Part shown: positions 16,208-26,964 of the stretch, one piece after another
Layout of the letters: the number at the start of each line of letters is the position of its first letter
Numbering within the stretch: position 1 is the stretch's first letter
Source: Gemmatimonadota bacterium
GTDB lineage: Bacteria > Gemmatimonadota > Gemmatimonadetes > Gemmatimonadales > Gemmatimonadaceae
Direction: 5' to 3'
Assembly (NCBI GenBank): GCA_016704465.1
Contig: JADJAD010000012.1
Span: 136,040-200,039 of the forward strand
DNA length: 64,000 nucleotides
Position numbers and translations under genes: made by a program
The notes under the pieces: model-generated
The model's database searches: none
Seen by the model: only the letters and a program-made list of their open reading frames with translations
Told to the model about the DNA's origin: nothing

Positions 16208-17560
16208 ATGACCATGACGATGCGTGAGATACTTGCTCGACCGAGGGCGCGGGCGCGGAAATTCCTGGTCGCCGTCGCCGTCACGGCGAGCGCTGGTCTC
16301 GCCGCGAGCTGCGCGGGCGAACCTCCAGACGCGAAGTCCCCCGGCACGGCCCAAAAGCCGGCGGCAGCCGTCCCCCCCGCGTCCGACGCAGCCGGCGGAG
16401 ATCCGTCGGGCGCCGCCGCGGGCGAGCCGGGCGAGCCGGGCGAACACGGCCAGGAGCCGCACGCAGGGGAGGCGTCCCGCGTGACCCTGACGGAGGCCGC
16501 CTTCGGCACCGCGCGAATCGTGGTCGAGCCGGTCGTCGCGGCGCCTGCCGTCTCAGGCGGCGTTGGCCTCGAGGTGCCTGGCCAGGTCGAACTCGACCCG
16601 CGACGCGTCGCGCTCGTCTCCTCCCGGATCGCGGGTCGCATCGAGCGACTCGCGGCCGTGGAGGGGGACCGCGTCGTGGCCGGTCAGCCGGTCGCGTACA
16701 TCTACAGCCCCGCGTTCCTCGTCGCGCAGGCCGATCTCGAACAGGCCGCGCGTCGCGCTAACCTCCTCGCCGGCACGGAGGACGAGCGCGGAGCCCGCGC
16801 CCTCGTCGACGCCGCGCGACGCCGACTGCGACTCATGGGCGCGAGTGACGCGGAGATGCGCGCGTCGGCCGACGGCGGCGAACTTGCCACGACGTTCGCC
16901 CTGCGTGCCCCCATCGGGGGCAGCGTCATGGAGGCGCACCTGCTCACCGGTGCCGCCGTCGAACCCGGCGCCCCCGTCTTCACGGTCGCCGACCTGTCGG
17001 TCATCGACGTGGTCGCCGAGGTGCCGGAACGGTCACTGCCGCTCGTGCGGACGGGCCAGCGGGCGAGCGTTCGCATCGCGGCGTTCCCGGCGATGCGCTT
17101 CGAGGGCGAGGTGGAACGCCTGCGCGACGCGCTGAACCCCGAGACGCGCACCGTGCGGGCCGTGATCCATGTGCCGAACGGCAGCCGCCGGCTGCGACCC
17201 GGCATGTTCGCGACGGTGCAGCTCGCCGTCGCGACGCGCGACGCGCTCGCGCTCGCGTCCGGTGGTGCGGACGCCGGCGCGGCGGCCACTGCGGGGAGTG
17301 ACGGCACCGTGCTCACGATCCCCGAATCGGCCGTCGTCACGGACGGCGACCGGCGCTTTGTGTTTGTCGAGGTCGGGGTCCGCACCTACGAGCGCCGCGA
17401 GATCCGCGTGGCCTCGCTCGCCCCACCCGGCTCCTCCACCCCAGGCGCTATGGCGGTCGTCGTGCGCGACGGCCTGCGAGCCGGGGAGCGCATCGTCGTC
17501 AGCGGTGCCTTCACGCTCAAGTCCGAGCTCGCGAAGGCGTCGCTCGGCGACGAGCACTAG
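16208..17560 (+). CDS. czcB: CzcB-like periplasmic adaptor lipoprotein
   Basis: The protein has 450 residues. The N-terminus ends in LAASC, a lipobox, so the protein is probably anchored as a lipoprotein. A Gly/Pro/Glu/His-rich linker with GEPGEPGEHG follows. The fusion-protein core begins with VPGQVELDPRRVALVSSRIA (barrel-sandwich half), has an alpha hairpin (QADLEQAARRANLLAG), and the second half LRAPIGGSVMEAHLLTGAAV. The beta-barrel region contains FEGEVERLRDALNPETRTV. It joins the inner-membrane RND pump to the outer-membrane factor for Zn, Cd or Co export. Nine bases separate it from czcA. Confidence 0.9.
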   Translation: MTMTMREILARPRARARKFLVAVAVTASAGLAASCAGEPPDAKSPGTAQKPAAAVPPASDAAGGDPSGAAAGEPGEPGEHGQEPHAGEASRVTLTEAAFGTARIVVEPVVAAPAVSGGVGLEVPGQVELDPRRVALVSSRIAGRIERLAAVEGDRVVAGQPVAYIYSPAFLVAQADLEQAARRANLLAGTEDERGARALVDAARRRLRLMGASDAEMRASADGGELATTFALRAPIGGSVMEAHLLTGAAVEPGAPVFTVADLSVIDVVAEVPERSLPLVRTGQRASVRIAAFPAMRFEGEVERLRDALNPETRTVRAVIHVPNGSRRLRPGMFATVQLAVATRDALALASGGADAGAAATAGSDGTVLTIPESAVVTDGDRRFVFVEVGVRTYERREIRVASLAPPGSSTPGAMAVVVRDGLRAGERIVVSGAFTLKSELAKASLGDEH

Positions 17561-17568
17561 GAGCCGCC

Positions 17569-20500
17569 ATGACCCTCATCGACTCCGACCTCCCCCGTGG
17601 CACCCCGTCCGATCCTCCGCCTGATCGCGAGCTCCCCATGAACGCGGTCGGCGGGTCACCGGCGGTCGCGTCACCGCTCCCCGCGTCCCCGGCTCCGGAT
17701 GGCGTCATCGAACGGCTGGTTGCCTGGGCGGTGCAGCAGCGCGCGCTGGTCGCGGGGCTCGTGCTCGCCCTCGTCGGCGCCGGCCTCTGGGCCCTCAATA
17801 CCCTGCGCGTCGATGCGTTCCCCGACCTCACCGATGTTCAGGTGCAAGTGCTGATCGAGGCGCCCGGCCTCTCGCCCGTCGAGGTCGAGCGGCTTGCGAC
17901 GTTCCCGCTCGAGGTCGCGTTGAACGGGATGCCGCGCGTGACGCGCTCGTGCGCTCGGTCAGCAAGTACGGATTCGCGGCCGTGACCGTGGTGTTCGAGG
18001 ACGGCGTGGACGTCCAGCGCGCCCGCACGCTCGTGAGCGAGCGGCTGCAAGGAGTCCGCGACCAGCTCCCCGCGGGCGCCGAGGCCAATCTCGGGCCGCT
18101 TTCGGCGGCGAACAGCGAGATCTACATGTACACCGTGTCCGGTGGCGGGAAGGACCTCGCCGAGCTCCGCACGCTGCACGACCGCGTGGTCCGTCCCCAG
18201 TTCCGCACGGTCCCGGGCGTGACGGAGGTGAACGCGTTCGGCGGCTTTGTCCGGCAGGCACAGGTGATCGTGCGCCCCAACGACCTGGTGAGCCGCGGCC
18301 TCACGCTCCACGACGTCGTCGAGGCGGTGAAGGCCAACAACGCCGTCGCCGCCGGGGGGTACCTGGAGCACCGCGACGAGCAGTACATCCTGCGCGGGCT
18401 CGGGCAGGCCGCCACGCTCGACGACCTGCGGAACACCGTCATCCGGGCGACCACCGCGGGCGTGCCGACCACCATCGGCGAGGTCGCGGACGTGCGCTAC
18501 GGCGCCGAGCTCCGGCAAGGCGCCGTCTCGCAGGACGGTCGCGGCGAGGTGGTCAGCGGGATCGTCATGATGCTCCGCGGCGAGAACAGTCGTGAGGTCG
18601 TGCGCCGTATCCGCGAGCGCGTGGCGGAGGTCAACGCGTCGCTGCCCGCCGGCGTCCAGGTCGTCCCGTACTACGATCAGTCGGACCTCGTGAACGGCAC
18701 GCTCGCCACCGTGCGGCGCAACCTGCTCGAGGGGGGCTTGCTCGTCATCGCCGTGCTGTTGCTGTTCCTCGGCAATGTGCGCGCCGCACTCCTCGTGGCG
18801 GCGACCATCCCGCTCTCGCTGCTCTTCGCGTTCCTGGGAATGCGCGGGCTCGGCCTCTCCGCGAACCTGATGAGCCTGGGCGCCATCGACTTCGGGATGA
18901 TCGTCGACGGCTCCGTCGTCATGGCCGAGCACTTCGTCCGTACGCTGCACGGCGACGAGGCACGCGGTGCGCTCCCCACGACGCGGGCGGGGATCGCGGC
19001 GCGCCTCGTGGCGGCCGCGCGCGAGGTCGCGCGCCCCATCGCGTTCGGAGTGCTGATCATCATGCTGGTCTACGTGCCGATCCTGAGCCTCCAGGGACTG
19101 GAGGCGCGCATGTTCCGCCCGATGGCCATCACCGTCGCCGTGGCGCTCTTCGGCAGCCTGCTGCTCGCCCTCTGCTTCGTGCCCGCCATCGGCACGTGGG
19201 TCTTCCAGCGCGGCGCCCGCGAATCGCGGTACGCCGAGCGTCTCGCGCACTGGCTGGACCGCGGCTACGCGCGGGCCCTGGGCGCGGTCACGGCACGGCC
19301 GCGGGCGACCGTGCTCGCGGCAGTGACCGTGTTCGCGGCGACCATGCTCCTCGTCCCCCGCCTCGGCACCGAGTTCCTCCCGCAACTGGATGAGGGCTCG
19401 CTCCTCATCTCGGCGACCAAGGACCCGACGATTTCGCTCACCCGCTCCGTGCAGATGCAACAGGAACTCGAGCGCACCGTCAAACTGTCGCCCGAAGTCA
19501 CGACCGTGGTGAGTCGCGTCGGCCGCGCGGAGATCGGCTCCGACCCGATGGGCGTGAACCAGTCGGACAACTTCGTGATGCTCAAGCCGCGGGCGCAGTG
19601 GCGGCCCGGCGTGGACAAGGATTCGCTCGAGCGCGAGATCACGAACCGGCTCGCCGAGCGCGTGCCGGGCGTCGCCGTCGGCATGACCCAGCCGATGCAG
19701 ATGCGCCTCGACGAGCTGATCTCCGGTGTGCGCGCGGATCTCGCGGTCAAGGTCTTCGGCGATGACCCGGCGGTGACGCGTGCGGTCGCGGACGAGGTGG
19801 CCGGCGTCCTCGGGGGCGTCCCCGGCGCGGACGAAGTGCGCGTGGAGCAGACCGCGGGTCAGGGCTACCTGAACGTGCGACTGAACCGCGCCGCGATGGC
19901 CCGCTTCGGCATCCCGATGGCCGAGGTTCAGGAGGCGCTCGAGACCGCGGTGGGAGGGCGACCGGTGTCGCAGCTCGTCGAGGGGAGCTGGACGGTTGAC
20001 GTAGCGGTCTACTATCCGGAAGCGCTGCGCACTTCGGCAGAGGCCATTGGCGCCATCACCGTCCCGAGTCCCGGGGGCGCACGCATCTCCCTGGCCCAGA
20101 TCGCCGACATCCGGCTGGAGAGCGGGCCCGTTCAGGTCAGCCGCGAGCGCGCGCAGCGGTACACCCTCGTGCAATCTAACGTGCAGGGGCGCGACCTCGG
20201 CGGGTTCGCCGCGGAGGTCCGGGCCGCCGTCGCGGCGCGCGTGCGGCCGCCGGCGGGCGTGTTCATCGTGTACGGCGGGGCCTTCGAGAACCAGCAGCGC
20301 GCGATGGCACGCCTTCAGGTCGTCGTGCCGCTCTCGATTCTGCTGATCGCCCTGCTGCTGTGGGTGTCGCTCCGCTCGTGGTGGCTCGCGGGGCTGGTGC
20401 TCGTCAACCTGCCGTTCGCCGCCGTGGGCGGCGTGCTCGCGCTCTGGCTGCGCGGATTGCACCTGTCGGTCTCGGCGAGCATCGGCTTCATCGCCCTGTT

Positions 20501-20906
20501 CGGTGTGGCGGTGCTGAACGGCCTCGTCCTCCTCACGACCGTGCAGCGCGCGCGTCTGGCGGGCGCCACCCCGCGCGATGCGGCGACCGACGGGGCACGC
20601 GAGCGCCTGCGACCGGTACTCATGACGGCGCTCGTCGCCAGTCTCGGCTTCGTGCCCGTCGCCCTCTCGCACGGGACCGGCGCAGAGGTGCAGCGACCGC
20701 TCGCCACCGTCGTCATCGGGGGCCTGCTGACGTCGACCCTGCTCACCCTGCTCGTCCTCCCCACGCTGTACACGTGGATCGAGACCGCCCGCGTCCGCGC
20801 CGCCGAGAACCGGCGAAGGCGGCGCGCGGCACACCCGCGCCCTCCACTCGAACGCGAGCCGTTCGCAGCCGCTTCCGCCCCCGAGTCCTCGACGCCCGAT
20901 GCCTAA
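17569..20906 (+). CDS. czcA: CzcA-like HME-RND pump, one frame break
   Basis: Residues to about 125 read in one frame (17569-17985) and the rest in another (17949-20906). The smooth protein is GMPRVT then VRSVSKYGFAAVTVVFEDGV, so one base is missing near 17946. The total would be about 1110 residues, the normal size. The TM4 segment is GAIDFGMIVDGSVVMAEH, the DFG-x3-DG-x2-VMAE signature of the Zn/Co/Cd subclass (HME1), unlike the copper pump at 33391. Twelve membrane segments and two large periplasmic loops are apparent. The stop overlaps the start of the ATPase gene. Given the intact operon, a consensus error is likely, but a real mutation would inactivate the pump. Confidence 0.85.
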
Positions 20907-23310
20907 CACGCCCGGCATGACCCGCCTGGACCTGCCGCTGTTGCTCCCACAGGTGGACGATCTCCGCGACGCCTGCATCGCGCGATTGACCGATCTCCTG
21001 GCGCGGCGCCGCGGGATCGAGCGGGCGCACGTGCTCGACGTCGGGGAGGCGGAAGACGCGGGCGCCCCCCCGGTGACGCAACCCATGCTCTGCCTGCACT
21101 ACGATCCCGAGCGGTGGACGCTGCGCAAGCTCGAAACCCTGGCGCGCGTGGCAGGGGCGAAGGTCACCGCGCGGTATGCCCATGTCGTCTTCCCGATCCG
21201 CGATATCGCCACCGAGGACGACGGCACTCGCCTCGAGGGCGCGCTCCGCGAACTGGCCGGTGTGACCGCCGCGTCCGTCAGTCTCGCCGCGCAGGTGGCG
21301 CGCCTCGAGTTCGACCTGCAGCAGGTGACCCTCGACGAGGTCACGGCGGCCGCGGAGCGTCTGCTGCCCGCGCGCGTCGTGCCCCCCGGCGCGCGGCAGG
21401 TCGCGGGCGCACGCGGGTGGTACACGAGGAATCGCGAACTGGCGTGGAGCCTGACTTCGGGCGCGTTGCTGCTGACGGGCTGGCTCCTGCAGCGGTCCGC
21501 GGTCGCACCGCCGGGCGTCGGGATCGCGCTGTTCGTGGGCGCGTACGTCTTCGGGGCGCGCGACAACGTGGGGCACTTCCTGGGCGACCTGCGGCGCGGC
21601 AAGCTGCACTTCAATATCGACCTGCTCATGGTCGTGGCGGCGGCGGGCGCGGCGATCCTCGGCGAATGGGCGGAGGGCGCGTTGCTGCTGTTCCTCTTCA
21701 GCCTCGGACACGCGCTCGAACACTATGCGTTGGGCCGCGCGCGGCACGCTATCGCCGCCCTCGCGGAACTGGCGCCCCGCACCGTGCGCGTGCGCCGCGG
21801 GCAACGCGAGGACGAGGTGCCCATCGAGCAGGTACGCCCCGGCGACGACGTCATCGTGCGGCCCGGGGAGCGGATCGGCGTGGATGGCACCATTCGCGAA
21901 GGGCAGTCGGCCGTGAATCAAGCCCCCATCACAGGGGAGAGTATTCCCGTTGACAAGGTCGCGGGCGATGGCGTCTTCGCGGGCACGGTCAACGGCGAAG
22001 GCGCGCTGGTCATCCAGGTGACCGTGGCCGTCGGGGATCGGACACTCGACCGGGTGATCACGCTCGTGTCCGAGGCCCAGACGCAGAAGGCACCGACGCA
22101 GCAGTTCACCGAGCGATTCGCTCGCGTGTTCGTGCCGGTGGTGTTGATCGGGGATATCCTCCTGATCGTCGTCCCGCCGGCGCTCGGGTTGCTGACGTGG
22201 GCGGATGCCTTCGCGCGCGCCATGGCGGTGCTCGTCGCCGCGTCCCCGTGCGCGCTGGCACTCGGCACGCCGGCCGCCGTACTTGCCGGCATTGCCCAAG
22301 CGGCACGCAACGGTGTCTTGATCAAGGGGGGCCAGTATCTGGAGTCGTTAGGCTCACTGCGCGCGCTCGCGCTGGACAAGACGGGTACGTTGACGGTCGG
22401 GGAGCCGGAGGTCACCGATCTCGTCCCGGCCGACGGCGTCACCGAGGAGGTACTGCTCTCGAACGCGGCCGCCGTGGAGCAGCGCTCCCAGCATCCGCTC
22501 GCACGGGCGGTCGTGCGCGCGGCGGAGGAGCGGGCCATGCCACGCCGGGAGGTGGGCGAGCTGACGGCGGTCACCGCGCGTGGGGTTCGCGCGTCCGTCG
22601 ATGGCGCCGTCGTGGAGATTGGACGGGCGCTGCTCTTCGAGGAGGCGGGAGTGCCGGTACCTGCGGCGATCCTCGCGTCGGTCGCGCAACTGGAAGCGAG
22701 CGGGCGGAGCACCATGATCGTGCGTCGCGTCGGACACGTGCCGGAGTTTCTCGGCGTCATGGGGATGGCCGATCAACCGCGCGCGAATGCGCGCGAGACC
22801 CTGGTCGCCTTGCGACAGGTGGGGATCCGGGAGATCGTGATGCTCACCGGCGACAATCAGGGGGTGGGCGCGGCCGTGGGTGCCGCGGTCGGCGTGGATC
22901 GCGTGCTGGCCGGCCTCCTCCCGGAGGACAAGGTCACCGCCATCAAGCAACTCGCGGCGGACGGACCAGTCGCGATGGTCGGCGATGGGGTCAATGATGC
23001 GCCGGCGCTCGCGCATGCCACCGTCGGCATCGCCATGGGTGGGGCCGGGACCGCCGCTGCCTTGGAAACGGCCGATGTCGCGCTGATGGGCGACGATTTG
23101 GGTCGACTGCCCTTCGCTATTGGCCTCTCGCGACAGGCGCGGCGCGTCATCCGTCAGAACCTCTGGATCTCGCTCGGGGTGATCGCCGGCTTGGTGGTGG
23201 CGACCATCGGCGGCTTCGCGGGCATCGGTCCCGCCGTGATCGTGCACGAAGGCAGCACGCTCGTGGTGATTGCGAACGCGCTGCGGCTGCTCCGGTATCA
23301 AGCACGATGA
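20899..23310 (+). CDS. P1B-4-type metal-exporting ATPase
   Basis: The protein has 803 residues and overlaps czcA by eight bases. Two N-terminal segments resemble heavy-metal-associated folds without CXXC. The membrane part has SPCALALG (SPC in place of CPC), then DKTGTLT, TGESI, GDGVNDAPAL and a last helix with HEGSTLVVIAN. SPC together with HEG(S/T) defines the P1B-4 subgroup, which exports Co, Zn, Cd or Fe rather than copper. It moves metal from cytoplasm to periplasm, where the Czc complex can take it outside. The first ATG is used; a second at residue 7 is possible. Confidence 0.9.
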   Translation: MPNTPGMTRLDLPLLLPQVDDLRDACIARLTDLLARRRGIERAHVLDVGEAEDAGAPPVTQPMLCLHYDPERWTLRKLETLARVAGAKVTARYAHVVFPIRDIATEDDGTRLEGALRELAGVTAASVSLAAQVARLEFDLQQVTLDEVTAAAERLLPARVVPPGARQVAGARGWYTRNRELAWSLTSGALLLTGWLLQRSAVAPPGVGIALFVGAYVFGARDNVGHFLGDLRRGKLHFNIDLLMVVAAAGAAILGEWAEGALLLFLFSLGHALEHYALGRARHAIAALAELAPRTVRVRRGQREDEVPIEQVRPGDDVIVRPGERIGVDGTIREGQSAVNQAPITGESIPVDKVAGDGVFAGTVNGEGALVIQVTVAVGDRTLDRVITLVSEAQTQKAPTQQFTERFARVFVPVVLIGDILLIVVPPALGLLTWADAFARAMAVLVAASPCALALGTPAAVLAGIAQAARNGVLIKGGQYLESLGSLRALALDKTGTLTVGEPEVTDLVPADGVTEEVLLSNAAAVEQRSQHPLARAVVRAAEERAMPRREVGELTAVTARGVRASVDGAVVEIGRALLFEEAGVPVPAAILASVAQLEASGRSTMIVRRVGHVPEFLGVMGMADQPRANARETLVALRQVGIREIVMLTGDNQGVGAAVGAAVGVDRVLAGLLPEDKVTAIKQLAADGPVAMVGDGVNDAPALAHATVGIAMGGAGTAAALETADVALMGDDLGRLPFAIGLSRQARRVIRQNLWISLGVIAGLVVATIGGFAGIGPAVIVHEGSTLVVIANALRLLRYQAR

Positions 23311-24374
23311 GCGGACACCACACGTGGCACCGCGCCCTCGCCCGGGTGCGTCGCCCATCGGCGCGGGCCGCGCGGTGCGTCCGCGTCGTGCTGTGCGTCA
23401 GCCTCGTGCTCAGCTCGTGCAACGCCGATCCTGGGTATCAGGGTCGCTCGAGCCGCGAGTGGATGGCCCAGCTCGCCGAGGGCAACGCGGACGAACGGGT
23501 GGACGCGGCGCTGGCACTCGGCAAGGTCCTGATGGTGCAACCGAACGCGCCGACGGTGATCAACGCGCTGGTCGGCGCGCTCGGGGACACGAGCGATGCG
23601 CTGCGCGTCACCGCCGCCGAGGGATTGCGCAACGCCGTGCGCGGAGAGCGCCGTGTCCAGGAGCGCGTGGCGCGCGATGCCGTGCCGGGGATCGTGGCGC
23701 TCCTCGCCGACTCGCAGCATGTCGCGGTGCGGCGCGATGCGGCGCGCATCCTCGGGATGTTGGGCGCCGCCGCGGCCGCCGGGACGGTCGCACCGCTGGG
23801 TCGCGCGTTGCAGGATCCCGAGCCGGCGGTGCGACAGGCGGCTGCGCTCTCGCTGGCGGGACTGGGCGATCAGGCCCAGGCGGCGGTCCCGAGCCTGCTT
23901 GCGGCCTCGCAGGACCCGGATGTCGACGTGCGCCAGCGTGTGCTCGGCGCCCTCGCGGCGGGCGCCGCACCGGCGAGCGCGGTCGGTCCGGCGCTCGTGC
24001 GTGGGCTCCGCGATTCTGCCGCGGTGGTGCGAGAGGCCGTCGCCATCGGATTGGGCCAGCGCCGCCCGCATGGCGTGCGAGCGCTCGGCGGGGAGCAGGG
24101 CGCCACGGCGTCGCCGCTCCGTGCGCTGCGCGCGGCCACCCGCGACCCGGTAACGGGCGTGCGCTTGGCGGCGGTCACCTCGCTCGGGTTGTTGGGCGAC
24201 TCCGCGGGTCGCCCGGATCTCGAGCGGGCGCTGACGGATCCCGATGCCGTCGTGCGGCGCGAGGCGGCGCATGCACTGACGGAGCTCCACCGGCGCGGGG
24301 GGCGCGACCCGTCGCCGCCCGAACCGTCCCGCTTCGAGTTGTGTCGTTCGAACCCGACATGGCCAGGGTGCTGA
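23307..24374 (+). CDS. HEAT-repeat lipoprotein
   Basis: The protein has 355 residues and its ATG overlaps the ATPase stop (ATGA). The N-terminus VVLCVSLVLSSCNADPG is a lipoprotein signal with Cys at about 38. The rest is a run of HEAT-like helical pairs, for example DALRVTAAEGLRNAV, VAVRRDAARILGML, PAVRQAAALSLAGLG and AVVRREAAHALTEL. Such scaffolds mediate protein contacts. Position at the end of the czc-ATPase operon suggests an accessory periplasmic role in metal export, but nothing in the protein shows metal binding. Confidence 0.75.
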   Translation: MSGHHTWHRALARVRRPSARAARCVRVVLCVSLVLSSCNADPGYQGRSSREWMAQLAEGNADERVDAALALGKVLMVQPNAPTVINALVGALGDTSDALRVTAAEGLRNAVRGERRVQERVARDAVPGIVALLADSQHVAVRRDAARILGMLGAAAAAGTVAPLGRALQDPEPAVRQAAALSLAGLGDQAQAAVPSLLAASQDPDVDVRQRVLGALAAGAAPASAVGPALVRGLRDSAAVVREAVAIGLGQRRPHGVRALGGEQGATASPLRALRAATRDPVTGVRLAAVTSLGLLGDSAGRPDLERALTDPDAVVRREAAHALTELHRRGGRDPSPPEPSRFELCRSNPTWPGC

Positions 24375-24567
24375 GGGTGAGCGACCGACGGCCGCGGGAT
24401 GTCCGAGCCGCTGACGGGGGGTGCGCCGCCCGGCGCGGGCGGGGCGCGGACGCAATGACGACAGCGAGGCGTTCCTCGACGGTGGCGCCCCCCTCGCTCG
24501 AGAATGCCGGGGGGTGCACCCCGCCTCGCAGCTCGCGCCGTCCGCGCGTGACCGGCACCCTGTCGTG

Positions 24568-25449
24568 ATGCGACGCGCAGCGACCGCGGCCCTGCTGTCC
24601 ACGGCGCTCGGCTGCGCGTCCGCGCGGGGTGGCGGTCCGGACGACGGGCGCGTCGGCGCGGGCGCGGTGCCCCCCGCGGCCGAACTCACGGCCAGTGCGC
24701 AGCAGCGGGCGGCGGCGGCCGCCGCAGCCCCGGAGCAGGTGCAGTGTGAAGCACTGGCGCACGCCATGGCGACAGACGAGCGCCTGTCGCCTGCGGCTGG
24801 CGCCCTGCTCGCGCGGAGCCTCGTGCTTCACGGCGGTGCGGTCGTGCGGTGGCGCGGGCCGCGCGACGGTGTGCCACGGCCGATCCGGGTGTGGGTGCAA
24901 GCCGCGCCGCTCGCCGCGGGTGGCGAGGCCCTGACGGGCGCCGCCCGTGATGCCGTCACCGATTGGGACGCGGCGGCGGCTGGTCTGCGGCTGCGCGTCG
25001 TGTCGGACTCCGCCGGCGCGGACGTCGTGGTCCGGTGGGTGCACCACGTTCCCCCGCACCCCGAGACACCCTCCGCGCGGCCCGACGGACGCAGTGGCGT
25101 GGTCCGCAACGCCGCGAGCGGGACCGTCGAGCACGCCGTCGTGATCCTCGGCATGGTGGACGCGGACGGCGCCCCGCACGATGGACGCGATGCGCGTACG
25201 GTGCGCGCCGTGCACGCGGTGGCGGTGCACGAGATCGGTCATGTCCTCGGGCTCGCGCACCTGCCACCCGGTCGCCCGGCCAGCGCCGGCCGGGGAGACG
25301 CGGGACGCGACGCGGCGGCGCGCGTGGCGCCCATCATCATGAGCGCCGACATCGCGGCGGACGAGGTGACGGCGACGGACCGGGCGGCGCTCCGCGTGTG
25401 GTACGCGCTCCCGCTCGGGAGGCTGTGCGATCCGGCAGGGACACCGTGA
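24568..25449 (+). CDS. Matrixin-like zinc metalloprotease, lipoprotein
   Basis: The protein has 293 residues from the ATG at 24568; the frame is open further upstream but only this start places a signal (AALLSTALGCAS) at the N-terminus, giving a lipidated Cys. The catalytic motif HEIGHVLGLAH is the HExxHxxGxxH of metzincins, and a following IIMSAD resembles the Met-turn. The Asp/Trp segment DAVTDWDAAAAGLRLRVV and the VILGMVDADG strand fit the matrixin fold. It follows the HEAT lipoprotein after about 190 bases. Substrate unknown. Confidence 0.8.
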   Translation: MRRAATAALLSTALGCASARGGGPDDGRVGAGAVPPAAELTASAQQRAAAAAAAPEQVQCEALAHAMATDERLSPAAGALLARSLVLHGGAVVRWRGPRDGVPRPIRVWVQAAPLAAGGEALTGAARDAVTDWDAAAAGLRLRVVSDSAGADVVVRWVHHVPPHPETPSARPDGRSGVVRNAASGTVEHAVVILGMVDADGAPHDGRDARTVRAVHAVAVHEIGHVLGLAHLPPGRPASAGRGDAGRDAAARVAPIIMSADIAADEVTATDRAALRVWYALPLGRLCDPAGTP

Positions 25450-25577
25450 CGCCCTCGCGATCCCGCGGTCTCGTACGCCCGGCCCGCGCGACGGTGTGTC
25501 GCGCGCGGAGCGCTCGCCGCGCCTCGGCGTGACAGGGAAAGTCGCGCTGCACAAACGGGCCCTTGTATGGTGCGGAA

Positions 25578-25593
25578 TTTAGGCTATCCTAAA
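25578..25593. promoter_or_regulatory. DtxR/IdeR-like box
   Basis: TTTAGGCTATCCTAAA is a perfect six-base inverted repeat around CTAT. It resembles the TTAGG...CCTAA core bound by DtxR/IdeR/MntR-type iron or manganese repressors. It lies 100 bases upstream of the di-haem oxidoreductase gene; the internal TATCCT could serve as a -10. No DtxR-type gene is in the window. Confidence 0.55.
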
Positions 25594-25693
25594 GAAGCGA
25601 TACGTAATTCCTAATATCATTGTCGCCCGACGCCGTTGCACGCGAGCGGCTTCGCAGGCGCTGGGACTGCTCCCCGTTCGTGCCTCCCCCTCG

Positions 25694-26959
25694 ATGATCC
25701 GCCACCGCCGACTCGTTCGCCTGCTGCTGCTGCCGTCCGTCGCGCTGCTCGCGTGCGGGGAGCCCTTCCTGCCCGGTGCCCCCGATGCCACTACGACCCT
25801 CGATGGCCCCATCGACGGGCTGTCGCCGACGCAGGTCGCCACGCACCTGAGGGGCGACGGCGAGTTCGCGCGCCGATTTGCCGCCACCGATGGACTAGGC
25901 CCGCTCTTCGTCGCCACGTCGTGCGAATCGTGTCACGTCGGCGACGGGAAGGGACATCCGCTCTTCGACATCACCCGCTTCGGCCGGCGCACGGCGAATG
26001 GCTTCGACGGCATGGCGGCCGACGGGGGGCCGCAGCTCCAGAATCGCGCCATCCTCGGATTCGCTGCCGAGCGCATTCCGCCCGGGGCCACCGCCACCGC
26101 GCGGTTCATGGCGCCGTCGGTCACGGGGCTGGGGTATCTCGAGGCGCTAGAGGATGCCACCATCCTTGCGCATGCCGACCCGAACGACGCCAACGGTGAC
26201 GGCGTCTCGGGACGGCCGTCGCTCGTCGACTCGACCGACTTCATCGCCGATCTCGTGTCGGTCTCCGATGTCGCGGCCGGGGCGGCGCAGACGCGTCATC
26301 AGCCGCATCAGGGGAAGTACGTGGGGCGCTTCGGAAAGAAGGCGCGCACCATCAACCTGCTCCACCAGACCGTCTTCGCCTACTCCGAGGACATGGGGAT
26401 CACGACCGAGCACGTCCCGCGCGATCTCTACAATCGGCAGACGGGTTCGCAGGCGACTGACGGCGTCGCCGACCCCGAGGCCGCGGCGAGCGTCGTCGAC
26501 GCGGTCGTGTTCTACCTGCGCACGCTCCGCCCACCGCCGCGGCGCAACGCGGATGATGCGGCCGTACGCGAGGGGGAACAGCTCTTCTCGCAGATCGGGT
26601 GTGCCGCTTGCCATATCCCGACGCTGCGCGCCGGCGTCTCGGACATTCCGCAGGTGAGTGGTGCGTCGTTCGCTCCGTACACCGACCTGCTGCTGCACGA
26701 CATGGGGCCGGAGCTCGACGACGGCTATACCGAAGGGGATGCCGCGCCGTCCGAGTGGCGCACCGCTCCGCTCTGGGGCGTGGGGCTCGCGGAGCGTGCG
26801 CAGGGCGGGGGCGCGCACTACCTGCACGACGGCCGGGCGACGACGCTGCGCGACGCCATCCGCCTGCACGGTGGCGAAGGGGGGCGCAGTCGCACGGCCT
26901 TCGACCGCCTCCCGCCTTCGCAGCAGGAGCGCCTGCTCGCCTTCCTCCGTTCGCTGTGA
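25694..26959 (+). CDS. Di-haem oxidoreductase (DUF1111-type) lipoprotein
   Basis: The protein has 421 residues. The signal ends in VALLACGE, so Cys20 is probably lipidated. Two c-type haem motifs are present, CESCH near residue 78 and CAACH near 300. Other blocks usual for the family are ATDGLGPLFVATSCESCH, GLGYLEALEDATI, KARTINLLHQTVFAYSEDMG and a final HDGRATTLRDAIRLHGGE. Members are often found with iron-uptake genes (established context for this family), and a DtxR-like box lies upstream here, so a periplasmic redox step in iron handling is a fair inference. Confidence 0.85.
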   Translation: MIRHRRLVRLLLLPSVALLACGEPFLPGAPDATTTLDGPIDGLSPTQVATHLRGDGEFARRFAATDGLGPLFVATSCESCHVGDGKGHPLFDITRFGRRTANGFDGMAADGGPQLQNRAILGFAAERIPPGATATARFMAPSVTGLGYLEALEDATILAHADPNDANGDGVSGRPSLVDSTDFIADLVSVSDVAAGAAQTRHQPHQGKYVGRFGKKARTINLLHQTVFAYSEDMGITTEHVPRDLYNRQTGSQATDGVADPEAAASVVDAVVFYLRTLRPPPRRNADDAAVREGEQLFSQIGCAACHIPTLRAGVSDIPQVSGASFAPYTDLLLHDMGPELDDGYTEGDAAPSEWRTAPLWGVGLAERAQGGGAHYLHDGRATTLRDAIRLHGGEGGRSRTAFDRLPPSQQERLLAFLRSL

Positions 26960-26964
26960 GCATC

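Noticed and set aside
17838..21086. Very long minus-strand reading frame across czcA
   Set aside because: It mirrors czcA codon by codon, has His/Arg-rich composition typical of antisense frames in GC-rich DNA, and no family motif.
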